Origin: Cerioporus squamosus
Taxonomy: Eukaryota; Basidiomycota; Agaricomycetes; Polyporales; Polyporaceae
Direction of reading: 5' to 3'
DNA length: 64,000 nucleotides
Assembly: GCA_022592435.1 (NCBI GenBank)
Contig: JABYQS010000051.1
Location: forward strand, 124,001 to 188,000
The notes under the pieces were generated by a model. It was not told the DNA's origin and did not search any database. It saw only the letters and a program-made list of their open reading frames with translations. Shown piece by piece: positions 46,601 through 55,772 of the stretch. Both the position numbers and the translations under genes were made by a program. Each line of letters starts with the position of its first letter. Positions within the stretch are counted from its first letter, which is position 1.

Positions 46601-48165
46601 CGGTGTTGCGCACAGAGTACGGAGTCGTGTCGAGAATCAGGACGTTGATGTTGAGCTTGGATGCGATGGCGTGGTGCAGACCGGAGGCACCGAGGTCGTA
46701 CGCCCAGGCATCCGAGCCGATGATCCACCTCGAGAGGGCGGGGAGGAGGCGACGGAGGAGAAGGATCTTCTGCGCAGCAGGGGCTCGAGAGCTTCTCGCT
46801 CTCGAGGGCAGCAACAAGCTCCTCGCCGATCCGCTTGCTCTTGGTCCCGTCGTCGCGGGCTCCGAGCCACCTGCTAAGGATGGAGTGGATGTCGATGGAG
46901 ACGGTAGGGTCTCGGAGCAGCTCCTGGACGGCGGCGACGAGCTCCTCGCGCTCTTCGATCTCGCCCCGAGCGACACCAAGTGCGAACTCGGGAGTGGTGG
47001 CAACCTGGCCTTGGGCGGCAACCTGCTCCGGGGAGTTGAGGATGTCGAGACGGTCGGGGAAGAGGTTGCGGAGCATCTTTGTGTATGCGGCTTCGTGCTT
47101 CGGAACGTGAGGTGCGCTCGCGGTCGTCTGCGTCGAAGGCGAGGAACCCAAGGAGAGTCGCGGAGGTGCCGACTCAGAAGCGGCCTGCTGCAACAATGCC
47201 GCAACGTCGCTCTCCGTGACGGAGCTCGCGTCTCCGAGTACTCCGCTCTGGACGACGGGCGCGGAGCTGAGCTCGCCTTGCTGGATGGCACTGACAACCT
47301 CCAAGTAGAGAGGCGTCCATTTCATCGTCCAACGGTGGATCTGCTCCAGAACAATAACACGAGTAACCGACGGCGACAACGCACTGAGAACGGTGGAGGA
47401 CGGGAGCGGCTTGACAAGCGCGACATCGACAAATGAGACACCGTCAATGTCGTACTTGAAGGTCGCGCGGCCAAGGGTGAAGATGACCGTGTGGGGCTCG
47501 GACGCGCCATGCTGAGTGAGAGGGCGAAGTGGCCTGCGGACAAGGGAGACGGTCGCTATCGCGGCGGCCTGGTAGGTCTGGAGGAGAGAAGCGGGGTCGG
47601 CAGTAGGCTTCTGGACACTGCCACGAGGAGACTGTTTCTCGGCGAAGAGGAAGGGCGGGATGCGGTCGCCGTGTACCTCCTGAACGACCTCTGCATCGTC
47701 TCCCAGTTCGAATATGTGGAGGACGGCGATAGACTCGGTGAAGGCGAGTCTTGAGGCGAGGAGGGCATGGTCGTGGGCTTGCTGTGCGGTGCGGGAGTAA
47801 AGGACGAAGGGTAAGGAGGACTGGAGCACGAGAGCGTCGGACAGGTCATTGTTCACAGCGACATGGAAGACGGTGGGTGTGGACGAGAGCTCCGGGAGGT
47901 GGAGGAGTAAACTGTTGAGGGCTTGTGCTTGCGCAACTGCCGTGCAGGAAAGCAAGCGGGCGGAGCGATGTCGGAGGAGGGCAGCACCTGCGTCTGCACC
48001 GAAGGGGAGGTGGGTGACTGCGGCGTTGGTGTCCGGAGAGGCAGTCAGAGTGTCGAGGGCGGCCTTGAAGGGGGAAGGGCCGGAGGAGGCCAGTGAGTTA
48101 ACAAGGACATCGGATGCGAGATAGGCAATCCGCGAAACAGCCGCAACAGCAGGTGATGCAGACAT
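43619..48165 (-). CDS. MET5: Sulfite reductase [NADPH] hemoprotein beta subunit, with a one-base frame break
   Basis: It reduces sulfite to sulfide with siroheme and a 4Fe-4S cluster, the last step of sulfate assimilation. From [20 protein letters not shown] it shows a pyruvate:ferredoxin oxidoreductase-like N-terminal part ([19 protein letters not shown]), a TPP-fold-like block ([20 protein letters not shown]), a flavodoxin domain ([40 protein letters not shown]), and the reductase domains ([20 protein letters not shown]). The cluster and siroheme Cys are in [20 protein letters not shown] and [15 protein letters not shown]. The end is [13 protein letters not shown]. Size, about 1,430 residues, fits yeast Met5. 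Frame is lost at a G run, 46780-46783 (C run on the coding strand): EKLSSP continues as [18 protein letters not shown] only if one base is dropped. Other introns, near 45145-45190, 44900-44950, 44580-44640, 43960-44010 and 43815-43875, are ordinary. Confidence 0.92.
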
Positions 48166-48637
48166 GGTCGAGACTAATGGGAAGGCAGGCATTGGTCAGA
48201 GACGCGAATTGACATGGAAGCAGAGGATGCCGTACGGAGGTCAGAGGCGTGGGCAGAGACACTCACTGTCGTCGCTGTCGACGGCGGCGAGGGCGGCGAG
48301 CGAGACGGTGGGGACGGCGAGCAGTCCTGCGCGCAAGAAATATATTTTGTGGGATCCTGAATTCCGAATTGTGCGTGTGGGCCCGGAGAGGATCGCGAGA
48401 GAGTGAGTGACTAGTGAGGGTCGCCGCGAGCACACAACTACGACGCTATCCCTTTGGCCCTGTTTGGCTGCCCCTGGCCTGGGGTTAGGGCTCTAGGGGC
48501 AGGCCGACGCCGGCGGAGTCTGAACCTTATCGCTGCAACTGCCCAGCTGCTTTTCTGCACACCGATCGCGCGCCGCGTCCAGTCTGCAGCATCAAGACCC
48601 CGACGCCCATCGCCCGACGCCGACCCCCGCATCCGCA
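48166..48637. promoter_or_regulatory. Divergent promoter, sulfite reductase / RPL30, with a TTAGGG site
   Basis: The 472 bp serve both genes. GGGGTTAGGGCT at 48481-48492 is, on the other strand, AGCCCTAACCCC, a match to the binding site of Tbf1-type factors, which mark ribosomal protein promoters in several fungi. It lies about 150 bp before the RPL30 ATG. Factor use in this species is inferred. Confidence 0.5.
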
Positions 48638-49141
48638 ATGGCCCCCACCAAGAAGTCCAAGGCGACCAAGTCCTCCGAGTCCATTGCCTCGCGTCTCGCC
48701 CTCGTCGTCAAGTCGGGCAAGTACTCCCTCGGCTACAAGTCTGCCCTCAAGCAGATGCGCTCAGGCAAAGGTTCGTCCCTTCCTCTCTCTCTCCGGGGAC
48801 TGGAGCGTGAGGCTGAGAAGGTCCCTTGTGCTGACAATCATCCTTCTCTCCTCGTGTGTTCCCGCATCCAGCTAAGCTTGTCCTGATTGCCGGCAACTGC
48901 CCCCCCCTCCGTAAGTCCGAGCTGGAGTACTACGCTATGCTCTCCAAGACGTCCGTCCACCACTTCACTGGCACGAACGTCGCGCTCGGCACTGCTGCTG
49001 GAAAGCTCTTCCGTGTTGGGTACGTCTGCGTCCACACCCGATGCTCGTACACCACCCTGACCATATTCCTCCAGTGTCATGACCGTCACCGACCCTGGTG
49101 ACAGTGATCTCCTCACCGTCGCTGAGGGCGCGGCCGCATAA
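48638..49141 (+). CDS. RPL30: 60S ribosomal protein L30 (eL30)
   Basis: A conserved protein of the large cytosolic ribosomal subunit with the L7Ae/L30e RNA-binding fold. Three exons: 48638-48770 ([38 protein letters not shown]), 48872-49019 ([40 protein letters not shown]) and 49075-49141 ([20 protein letters not shown]). The product is about 115 residues, near the family norm. All junctions are clean GT-AG and keep frame. Confidence 0.96.
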
Positions 49142-49297
49142 AATCTTCCTATCGTACACGGGCCACACCATGTATCCATCATTAGGCGTTGTATGATTTA
49201 TGAGACTGTCATGACCACCATATCCTTGTGTGAACGCAACAGACAATATCCTTGCGAAAGCCTGCAGCGACAGCACTAAATGATACATGCAATAAAA

Positions 49298-51077
49298 TTA
49301 CAACAACGCTGGAGACATGCCCAGAATAGTGCGAGGTCCCTTGCTCGCATAGTCCGCCTTCGACACGAAGTTCTTTCCCGCAGAGTCGTTGAACGCAAGC
49401 TATCGAATGAAAGTGGCTTGTCAGCGCTCGTCCACACGCAAATCGCAACATCCCTCACCTTCGCAATGATGCTCGTCCCGAGGAAGGCCGCCATTCCATC
49501 TCCCTTGTCCCGATACTCGGCGAAGTAGTCTGGTACTCTCAGCGTCTTGATGTGCCGAGGTTGCACCTCGTTGTTCTGCACATCGGGAGCGCTGAGAATG
49601 TACGGCGCAAGCCGGCCAGAAAGTGCTGCCCCGAGACCTATGTCGGACAAACACGGTCTGTCAATACACTTGCGCGAGAATAACGCCATGGTGTGGTTGC
49701 ACACCACGCCACGCACCTTTTATGTGGTTCGTGATCTCCCCAGTCACGAAGAGGCCCTGCCAGATATACGCGCGCTGGTCCACGTCCGCCTTCGCCACTG
49801 CTTCGCCCACCGCGACCTGCAGCGGACGCCGCAGGTCCGGGTCGCCCCTCGGGAGCACGCCCGGCACCGCATCGAGCAACGCCGGGTCAAAGAGCGGCTC
49901 GCAGAACCGATGCCGCTCCTTGCCCAGCGTGAGCTCCATCCCGCGGAACTCGGTCGTGACGAGGTCGAGGGCCTCCATCTCCTTCGCCCGAGCCTGCTCT
50001 GCCGGCTGTGCTTTGGCGTTCTGGCGTCGCTTCATGCCGCTCTCAATCACCGCACGCTCCTTCCCAGCGACGACGATCGCAGCGATGTCTGTGACGCCTT
50101 CGTCCTCGAGGTCCCGCGCCGCCTCACCCTCGGCCAGGGCCTTGATCAGTCCGTTCTGCCATGTGTGTCTTGCGAGCTCCAGCAGTGTCTCTTGCAGTGC
50201 TTCTGGGGACGGCGTGTTGTCCGCCGGGGAGAGCGCCGCCATGACGGACGTGTTCGAGCGGAAGAGGTGGGCGAGGTAGGCCAGGCAGTCGCGCAGGCCG
50301 ACGGGGACGTGCGTGCGCCCTGGGTGGAAGACGAAGCCGTCGTAGATGGGCGTGACGTCCGTGTAGTCCTCGTCGACGTCGACGACGACGCCGCTGAGCT
50401 GCATGCCGGAGATGGCGGCGTAGAACTGCGACATGGGCCGCTCGAGGATGGCGAAGCCGGCCGCGTTGAACCGCTCGAAGAAGATCTGGCAGATGCGCTC
50501 CGAGACGGTGCGCGAGATGCCCGCGGGGAAGGAGAGCATGATGGGGGACTCCATTTGCGCGCGGCGGAGCTTGAGCTCGTGGAAGAGGACATGCTTCCTG
50601 GGGAGGCGGGGAGGGCGGGTGAGACTTGGTGGGGATGTGGCGGAGAGGGTGCACGTACCAGAGAGCTTCGGCTTGTGTGTAGTCACTGACGTCTCCCTCT
50701 GCGAAGGGCCATGAGACGATGAGGTCTTGTCCGGCAGCAAGTGCCTCATCTAGTTGCGTGCCGACGAGGTAGTCGGTCACTTTCGCCGAGCTAGCGGCGC
50801 TCGAGGTGGATGCACCTGTATCTGGTTGATATGGTGTAGGAAAAGGGTAAGCCAAGAGACATACCATTCTCCTCTGTCGGTGCAGCAAGATTCCTCCTCA
50901 GCCCTACGCGCGCCGGTAGTTCCTGGGGAGGTTCATTTAGCAAGGACGCTCTCCAGTGGTTTCAAGGCGACGTACGACAGTGGGGAGTCTCAGTAGATCG
51001 TGTAGGCCCTGTCCTGCGCGTATGTGAGTGCGGCCGGTCTCGATGATGACGACGGTAGAGTCGCGGAAGTTGCTCAT
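49298..51077 (-). CDS. Actin-related protein, ARP9-like
   Basis: The nuclear actin-related protein Arp9 pairs with Arp7 (or Arp42 in fission yeast) on the helicase of SWI/SNF and RSC chromatin remodellers. The start gives MSNFRDSTVVIIETGRTHIR, an actin-fold phosphate-loop-like strand, then AGQGLHDLLRLPT. Later blocks are TDYLVGTQLDEALAAGQDLI, WPFAEGDVSDYTQAEALW, HVLFHELKLRRAQMESPIML, ICQIFFERFNAAGFAILERP, LSGVVVDVDEDYTDVTPIYD and YIWQGLFVTGEITNHIK. The C-terminal exons give LSGRLAPYILSAPDVQNNEV, GDGMAAFLGTSIIAK and LAFNDSAGKNFVSKADYASK, ending MSPALL. The actin fold and an insert-rich middle (MKRRQNAKAQPAEQARAKEM) fit fungal Arp9; assignment among ARPs was made by eye. Confidence 0.8.
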
Positions 51078-51378
51078 GGCCCGGGGAGTATCACGGTGGA
51101 GGTGCAAGACAGAGCGCGCGTCTTCGCGATCACGCACAGGCGCGTCGCGCGCACCAAGACGCCCGAACTCTTCCTACGCTCAAACCACCAATGGCACCAT
51201 GCGAGCCTATGCGAGCCCACTCGAAGTCATCGGACTTGGAATGAGATTGATCAAAAATTGCAAGACGACAACTACAAAGCATGCATCGACGAGAGCACTG
51301 GGAATTATACGAAGTAATGTAAGGGCATCCGCCTATCTGTTCGCCGACTCCAAGTTCCTGCGACCCTGCGTGCGGCCG

Positions 51379-52140
51379 CTATCCTCCTCCGCTACCCTGC
51401 GCAGAACTTGACGGGCCCGCAACGTGATCGTGGCCGTCCAAATCCATCTTGTCCTTGTCCATGTCCATGCTCTTCCCCTTGCCCTTGGCCTTCCCCGGAG
51501 TCCTCGATTGTCGCGCGTCGGCCTGAGCCTCCCCGTCCTTCTCCGACTCCTCCTGCGGCCACTGGCCCAACCCGTCGATGATCCCCGCCAGCTCAAGCTG
51601 CGCAAACTTCTCCGCAAACGCGACGTAGCCGATGCTCCGCGCCGGGGGCTTCTCCCGCACAGGCGGGATGATCATGGGCTGCGGGCGCGAGATTTGGAGA
51701 GCCGGCTCCGGGGGCGCCTTGTACGCGACCCACTCAAGGCACTCGTTCTGCCTGTCGCTGTAGTACGCCGTCTGCGGGTCCAGGTCTGGGAAGGGCATCG
51801 ACTCGGGCTCGTCGGCATCGGAGGAGGAGTCGGGCGCGGCGGCGCGCGAGGACATGCGTTTCCAGCGGCCACGTCGGGCCGTTTGCGAGGCGGTAGCCCC
51901 CGCTCGTCGATGCTTCTCCCGCACGGGTGGGAGGAGGAGGGTGTATAGAGGGACCTGGTCAGGTGGTAGTGGCGGGAGGGACCTTCGAGGTGGCTTTTTG
52001 GGCGTCCGGGATTGTCGCAGTGGGGGCAGACGGGTGGGGAAGCTGCCTCCAAACCGGTGTTCTGTCTGCAGGTGGGCTGGGATGGCCGTGGGGGCTTGCT
52101 TGTATGTGAAGGCTTCTGAGCATCCTGTCAGGATGTCCAA
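51379..52140 (-). CDS. Hypothetical protein, proline- and charge-rich
   Basis: A 253-codon open frame with no domain I recognise. The first part is proline-rich (RQSRTPKKPPRRSLPPLPPD). The motif PPVREK occurs twice (PPVREKHRRAG and PPVREKPPARS). The middle is acidic (SSSDADEPESMPFPDLDPQT), followed by YYSDRQNECLEWVAYKAP and GYVAFAEKFAQLELAGIIDG, the most protein-like stretch. The tail is Lys/Asp/Met-rich (GKGKSMDMDKDKMDLDGHD) and ends in Gly. The 5' end borders the CpG-poor relic, so the true start may differ or lie in another exon. It lies upstream of and in line with the ARP9-like gene. Confidence 0.45.
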   Translation of the reverse strand: MDILTGCSEAFTYKQAPTAIPAHLQTEHRFGGSFPTRLPPLRQSRTPKKPPRRSLPPLPPDQVPLYTLLLPPVREKHRRAGATASQTARRGRWKRMSSRAAAPDSSSDADEPESMPFPDLDPQTAYYSDRQNECLEWVAYKAPPEPALQISRPQPMIIPPVREKPPARSIGYVAFAEKFAQLELAGIIDGLGQWPQEESEKDGEAQADARQSRTPGKAKGKGKSMDMDKDKMDLDGHDHVAGPSSSAQGSGGG

Positions 52141-52199
52141 GGTTAGACTGCGCAGAGTGGTGTGGTGATGTGAAGTTCTGGTTTCTCACCTTCAACCGG

Positions 52200-53000
52200 G
52201 CATGGCAGAGGCACTCTGCTCATGTGACTGAAGGTAATGTGCTGCAAGAGACTCGGAAGGCTGTCATGTAACCTGACTGCGCATCTCTCGGCCTGGCAGT
52301 GGAATGTATTTGCCTGTCATGCACCATTTGTCAGTAGGGTTCGAGAGGGTGGGAGGATGTCTGTGATGGCTTACCTGGCTGGATGATGATGCCTCGAGCT
52401 GATGACAGTGGCGATGTAGGTGCTAGAGTACAAAGAAAACCTGTCAGAAGACATCATCACAGCATTTTTGAGAGCATGGCCAAGCTGAACAGATGCATGG
52501 ACAACTGCTCAATAATCAGAAGATGAGGCAAGTGCCCTACACCACCCCAAGGGCACCCTCTGCTGACACCACAGAGGAAGATGAGCTTATCTCAGCATAT
52601 AGCTAGGTCACGACTGCCAAGGGCATCCCATAGGGCAATGTGCAGAACAACATGAAGTAGATCATGGAGTTGTGTCGCATTTTTGAGCCATAGGATGAGC
52701 AAAAATGCGAAACACTCCCATGATCTACCAAATGTCATCTGCCTGTCAGAGAGAACAAAGCAATGCTCACCTCTTGCAGAGCTATCCAGCTGTTGAGTTC
52801 AGCATGGCATTGCCTCCACTCACACCGAGTGGGGCAGATCGCCTCGCATGCCACCTGAACAGCTTGATCAGGTGAGAGGATAAGCTCGAGAGCCTGAACC
52901 TGAGAGGTTGCAGTTGCCTCATGTCAATGATCATCCTTACTGCAAGCAGAGACACCCAGGCCAAGGAGTGGACGATGGTCTGGAGGGATGAGTGACAGGA
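52200..53000. repeat. CpG-depleted relic, probably a decayed methylated repeat
   Basis: I count 14 CpG dinucleotides in 52201-52980 (3 in 52441-52800), while flanking DNA commonly has five to nine per 60 bp. TpG and CpA are abundant instead. That pattern is what cytosine methylation followed by deamination leaves in silenced transposons. No coding frame or clear ends remain. Confidence 0.55.
52657..52728. repeat. Imperfect hairpin of about 29 bp arms
   Basis: GTAGATCATGG..TCGCATTTTTG on the left is mirrored by CAAAAATGCGA..CCATGATCTAC on the right around a short spacer, with about three mismatches or gaps. It lies inside the CpG-poor relic. Confidence 0.6.
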
Positions 53001-53097
53001 GGAGGTAGGAGGAGAGGATCAGTGTGGCTCGGAAGGACTGAGAAGCCCAGAGATCTCGGACGAGTGGCCCGCTCACATACTCTAATTTACGCTAGGG

Positions 53098-53457
53098 TTA
53101 GAACAATGCAGGCATTCTGAGGATGAAAGAAATCGTCACCATCGCGACTCCGCCGCTGTCGGGCCAGTCGTGCGGGGGGCGGACAAGGCGGTTTTTGATG
53201 CGGAGCCGAGCTCGCGCGAAAGGCGATTGCGTGCGATCAACGTGCGATATGTCTAACCCTAGCATTTCCGGCCGGTCCCGCCTCCGGGCGCTAGTTGTAT
53301 CGCGTCCACTCAAGAGAGCCGGCTGCAACGGATTCGTCCATCCATGTGCGTACGGTTCAGGACCTCCGTACAGCGTGGACCCCGGTGCGACGTTATAGTT
53401 AAAGAGAAGGATAGAAGGATCCGGAATAGGCGTAGAGATCGAGCTCGGAACCGTCAT
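53098..53457 (-). CDS. Possible small hypothetical protein
   Basis: A 119-codon frame starting MTVPSSISTPIPDPSILLFN and continuing VAPGSTLYGGPEPYAHGWTN. The first 45 residues look protein-like; the rest is Arg-rich and may be intron or chance. No family recognised. It is bracketed by an inverted pair of TCTAACCCTAGC sites (53091-53102 and 53252-53263). Confidence 0.25.
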   Translation of the reverse strand: MTVPSSISTPIPDPSILLFNYNVAPGSTLYGGPEPYAHGWTNPLQPALLSGRDTTSARRRDRPEMLGLDISHVDRTQSPFARARLRIKNRLVRPPHDWPDSGGVAMVTISFILRMPALF

Positions 53458-53603
53458 CGAGAAGTCTTCGTGGCATGGAAGACATGAGTCCGTGCAACTT
53501 CAAGCTTCAAGCTCTAACCATCCCCTTTGTCTCATTATCCTTATAGAGATATGTCCCACCCGGTAGCTCACAAGTCCCCGTGTATGTTGTGCGCGCCCTA
53601 TGC

Positions 53604-54792
53604 TCACAGATCAAATAGCTCTTTGATCTGCTTCATTGTGTCCGCCGGGCTGGTGACGGTGTGGCCAATGGTGCGAGGATCCATGAAGATCTCGTAGTCG
53701 TTACCACCCTATGTAGTGCGACTGTGTCAGCAACGTTGGACACACACACACGGGGCGCGTAGACGGGCAAACCTGGTAGGTCTTGTCGCCGAAGAAGTGG
53801 ATCTCCTCGAAGTTCTCGTCCGCGACGTGCTGCAGGCAGAAGGTCTTGTCCCAGCCGTTCGGGAAGACGTCGAAGGAGATCTGGCCGCCTATCGAGTATG
53901 TGAGACCGTAGTCGGGGAACTTCTCCTTTAGCGCTTTGACGAACGCCTCGCGGACACCGTGCACCTGGGAAGGGGGGAGTGGGTGAGATTCATGTAGAGT
54001 TGGGTGGATGCGGGAGGTGCGGTCAAGTCACCTTGTCGTACTCCAGGAAGTCGAGTCGCTCCTGGATCCTGTGGCGCGTAAAAGGTCAGAGAGTATGCCA
54101 CAAGATGGACGAGCAATACTAGACGAAGGCTAAGAACTTACGTAGCGTTACGGCCCAAAGGCGTCACGTTGATCATGCCGTTCCGGAACTCGATGAACGT
54201 GCCTCTGCGTCGCGCCGCACTGCATCAGAAGCATGGCGGGGGACTGCAAGAGTTTCGATATGAGGCGCACCGTTTGATCGGGACGTCCACGTCGGCGAGG
54301 TAGTGCAGGATGAAGTTCACGAAGACCTTGTAGCGCTCCTCGCCGATGAACTTGATGAAGGACTGGGAAGGCAGCTGCTGGCCGAGTTTGTACGCCGTCA
54401 GCCCGTTCTCCGCGAACGCGTAGTCGAACTCTTTGAGGACTGCGAGCGCGTCGGAATTCAGTTCGCATTCCCACTATGAGGTCCGGTACAGGACGGGGCG
54501 GCGGACGGTGTTGTAGGGAAAGCAGGAGACGCACTGTGTGATCCCGGAGGAGTGACCTGCTCCTCGACCTTGACGAAGTCGGAGCCGCCGACAACGCCGA
54601 CCGCGGCCTTCTTGCGCAGTGCGCGGAGCAGCTCGGTCATTTCTGGAGATATGCTCTGAGAGGTTGACGTTGGGATGCGTAACGGGAGCAGAGGAATATG
54701 TGGCGTACTTGACGAGCGAGACTCAGCGTGCCGTCCACATCGAAGAGGACGAGTTTCTTCAGTGGGCGATCGGCGAACGCGGCGGAGACCAT
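53604..54792 (-). CDS. SEC53: Phosphomannomutase
   Basis: It turns mannose-6-phosphate into mannose-1-phosphate, feeding GDP-mannose for glycosylation and GPI anchors in the cytosol. The start gives [20 protein letters not shown], with the HAD nucleophile motif DVDGTLS. Next come [68 protein letters not shown], then [59 protein letters not shown] and [20 protein letters not shown]. The end is [10 protein letters not shown]. All HAD motifs are present and the length, near 270 residues, is usual. About seven exons on the minus strand; the intron before VLKEFDYAF is short. Confidence 0.93.
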
Positions 54793-55772
54793 GGTTCAGA
54801 CGCGACAAGTGGGTGATGCGTTCAGAAGAGGGCTGAGGATGGTAGAGAGGGAGATTGCAGAGACGATGAGGGGAAAGGACGCGGTTATAAGTACTTGTGG
54901 AAGCAAGGCGTGCATCGCGCGCGTCGATATTAATGCAGATCGAGATCTAGTAGATCTATAGCAGACACGTGCACTCAATTCGCGTTTGTGACCCATAACC
55001 AGCTGCGACCACGTACGCCCTAGTGACTTGGGGGGTGAGCGCGCTGCTACGCACGCCCGGTCCGATTCCACCAATTGTTGTCTGAGACTCGACCTGCTTC
55101 AAGTTCAAAAAATCGAGAGCATTGGACGGAAGTGCTTGTCATCAGAGCTTTGCAGTCAGACTTGGACAAAGGAATAGGCCTTGAAGCGACTGGTCGACTC
55201 GCGATGACATCAACATGTACATTGGTCCACCTCGGACCGTGGCTGATAAGATGAACTTAAACAGCTCAGCGAGACCATGACTCAGATAGAAACGATAATT
55301 GGCTGCTTTTCTGCTTTATGCGACATTTACGGGCCTTAGTATTGACGTGGAGAGAGTTGCCACTCAACAAAGAGCCCCCTTGAAGCTGCGTAACAGCTCA
55401 CTGCGAAAGGCCTACTATGTCTTCCACGCTTGCAGAACGCAACTTGGAACATGAATGCATCAAGACTGACAAACCTGGTTATACAATGGCATACATGGAT
55501 GGACCGTGGGGCGGACTCGCTGTCAGTGGACTTCGCACTAAGTACTTACTTCGCAGCGAAAAGCGACAGCTCGGAAGCTCTCGGAAGGGTGTCTCGGAGG
55601 GAGCCGGGTACCGCAATCGTCACGTGAACAGGGCCAGCTCTAAGGAGATGATAACCGATTCCCGGTGGAATCGGAACAAGGAGAACAGACAACGGCAGGT
55701 GTGTAAGTAGCCAAGAGGCGACACGTATATTCAACGTAGGCCTATGATGTGTACGGTGACTGCGGACGACGG
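54793..55772. other. Intergenic, no supported gene
   Basis: SEC53 promoter at the left and VMS1 3' end at the right. A 97-codon ATG frame at 55417-55710 (+) has no motif and no exon partner. Composition is more AT-rich than the genes. Confidence 0.45.

Noticed and set aside
45226..46760. A second, very long open frame overlapping sulfite reductase in another minus-strand frame (Arg/Ala-rich)
   Set aside because: After the frame break the continuing frame is low-complexity Arg/Pro/Gly, a shadow of GC-rich coding DNA; the conserved flavodoxin and reductase blocks are in the other frame.
49547..50689. 380-codon plus-strand frame opposite the ARP9-like gene
   Set aside because: Antisense shadow; the minus strand has the conserved actin-fold sequence and proper introns.
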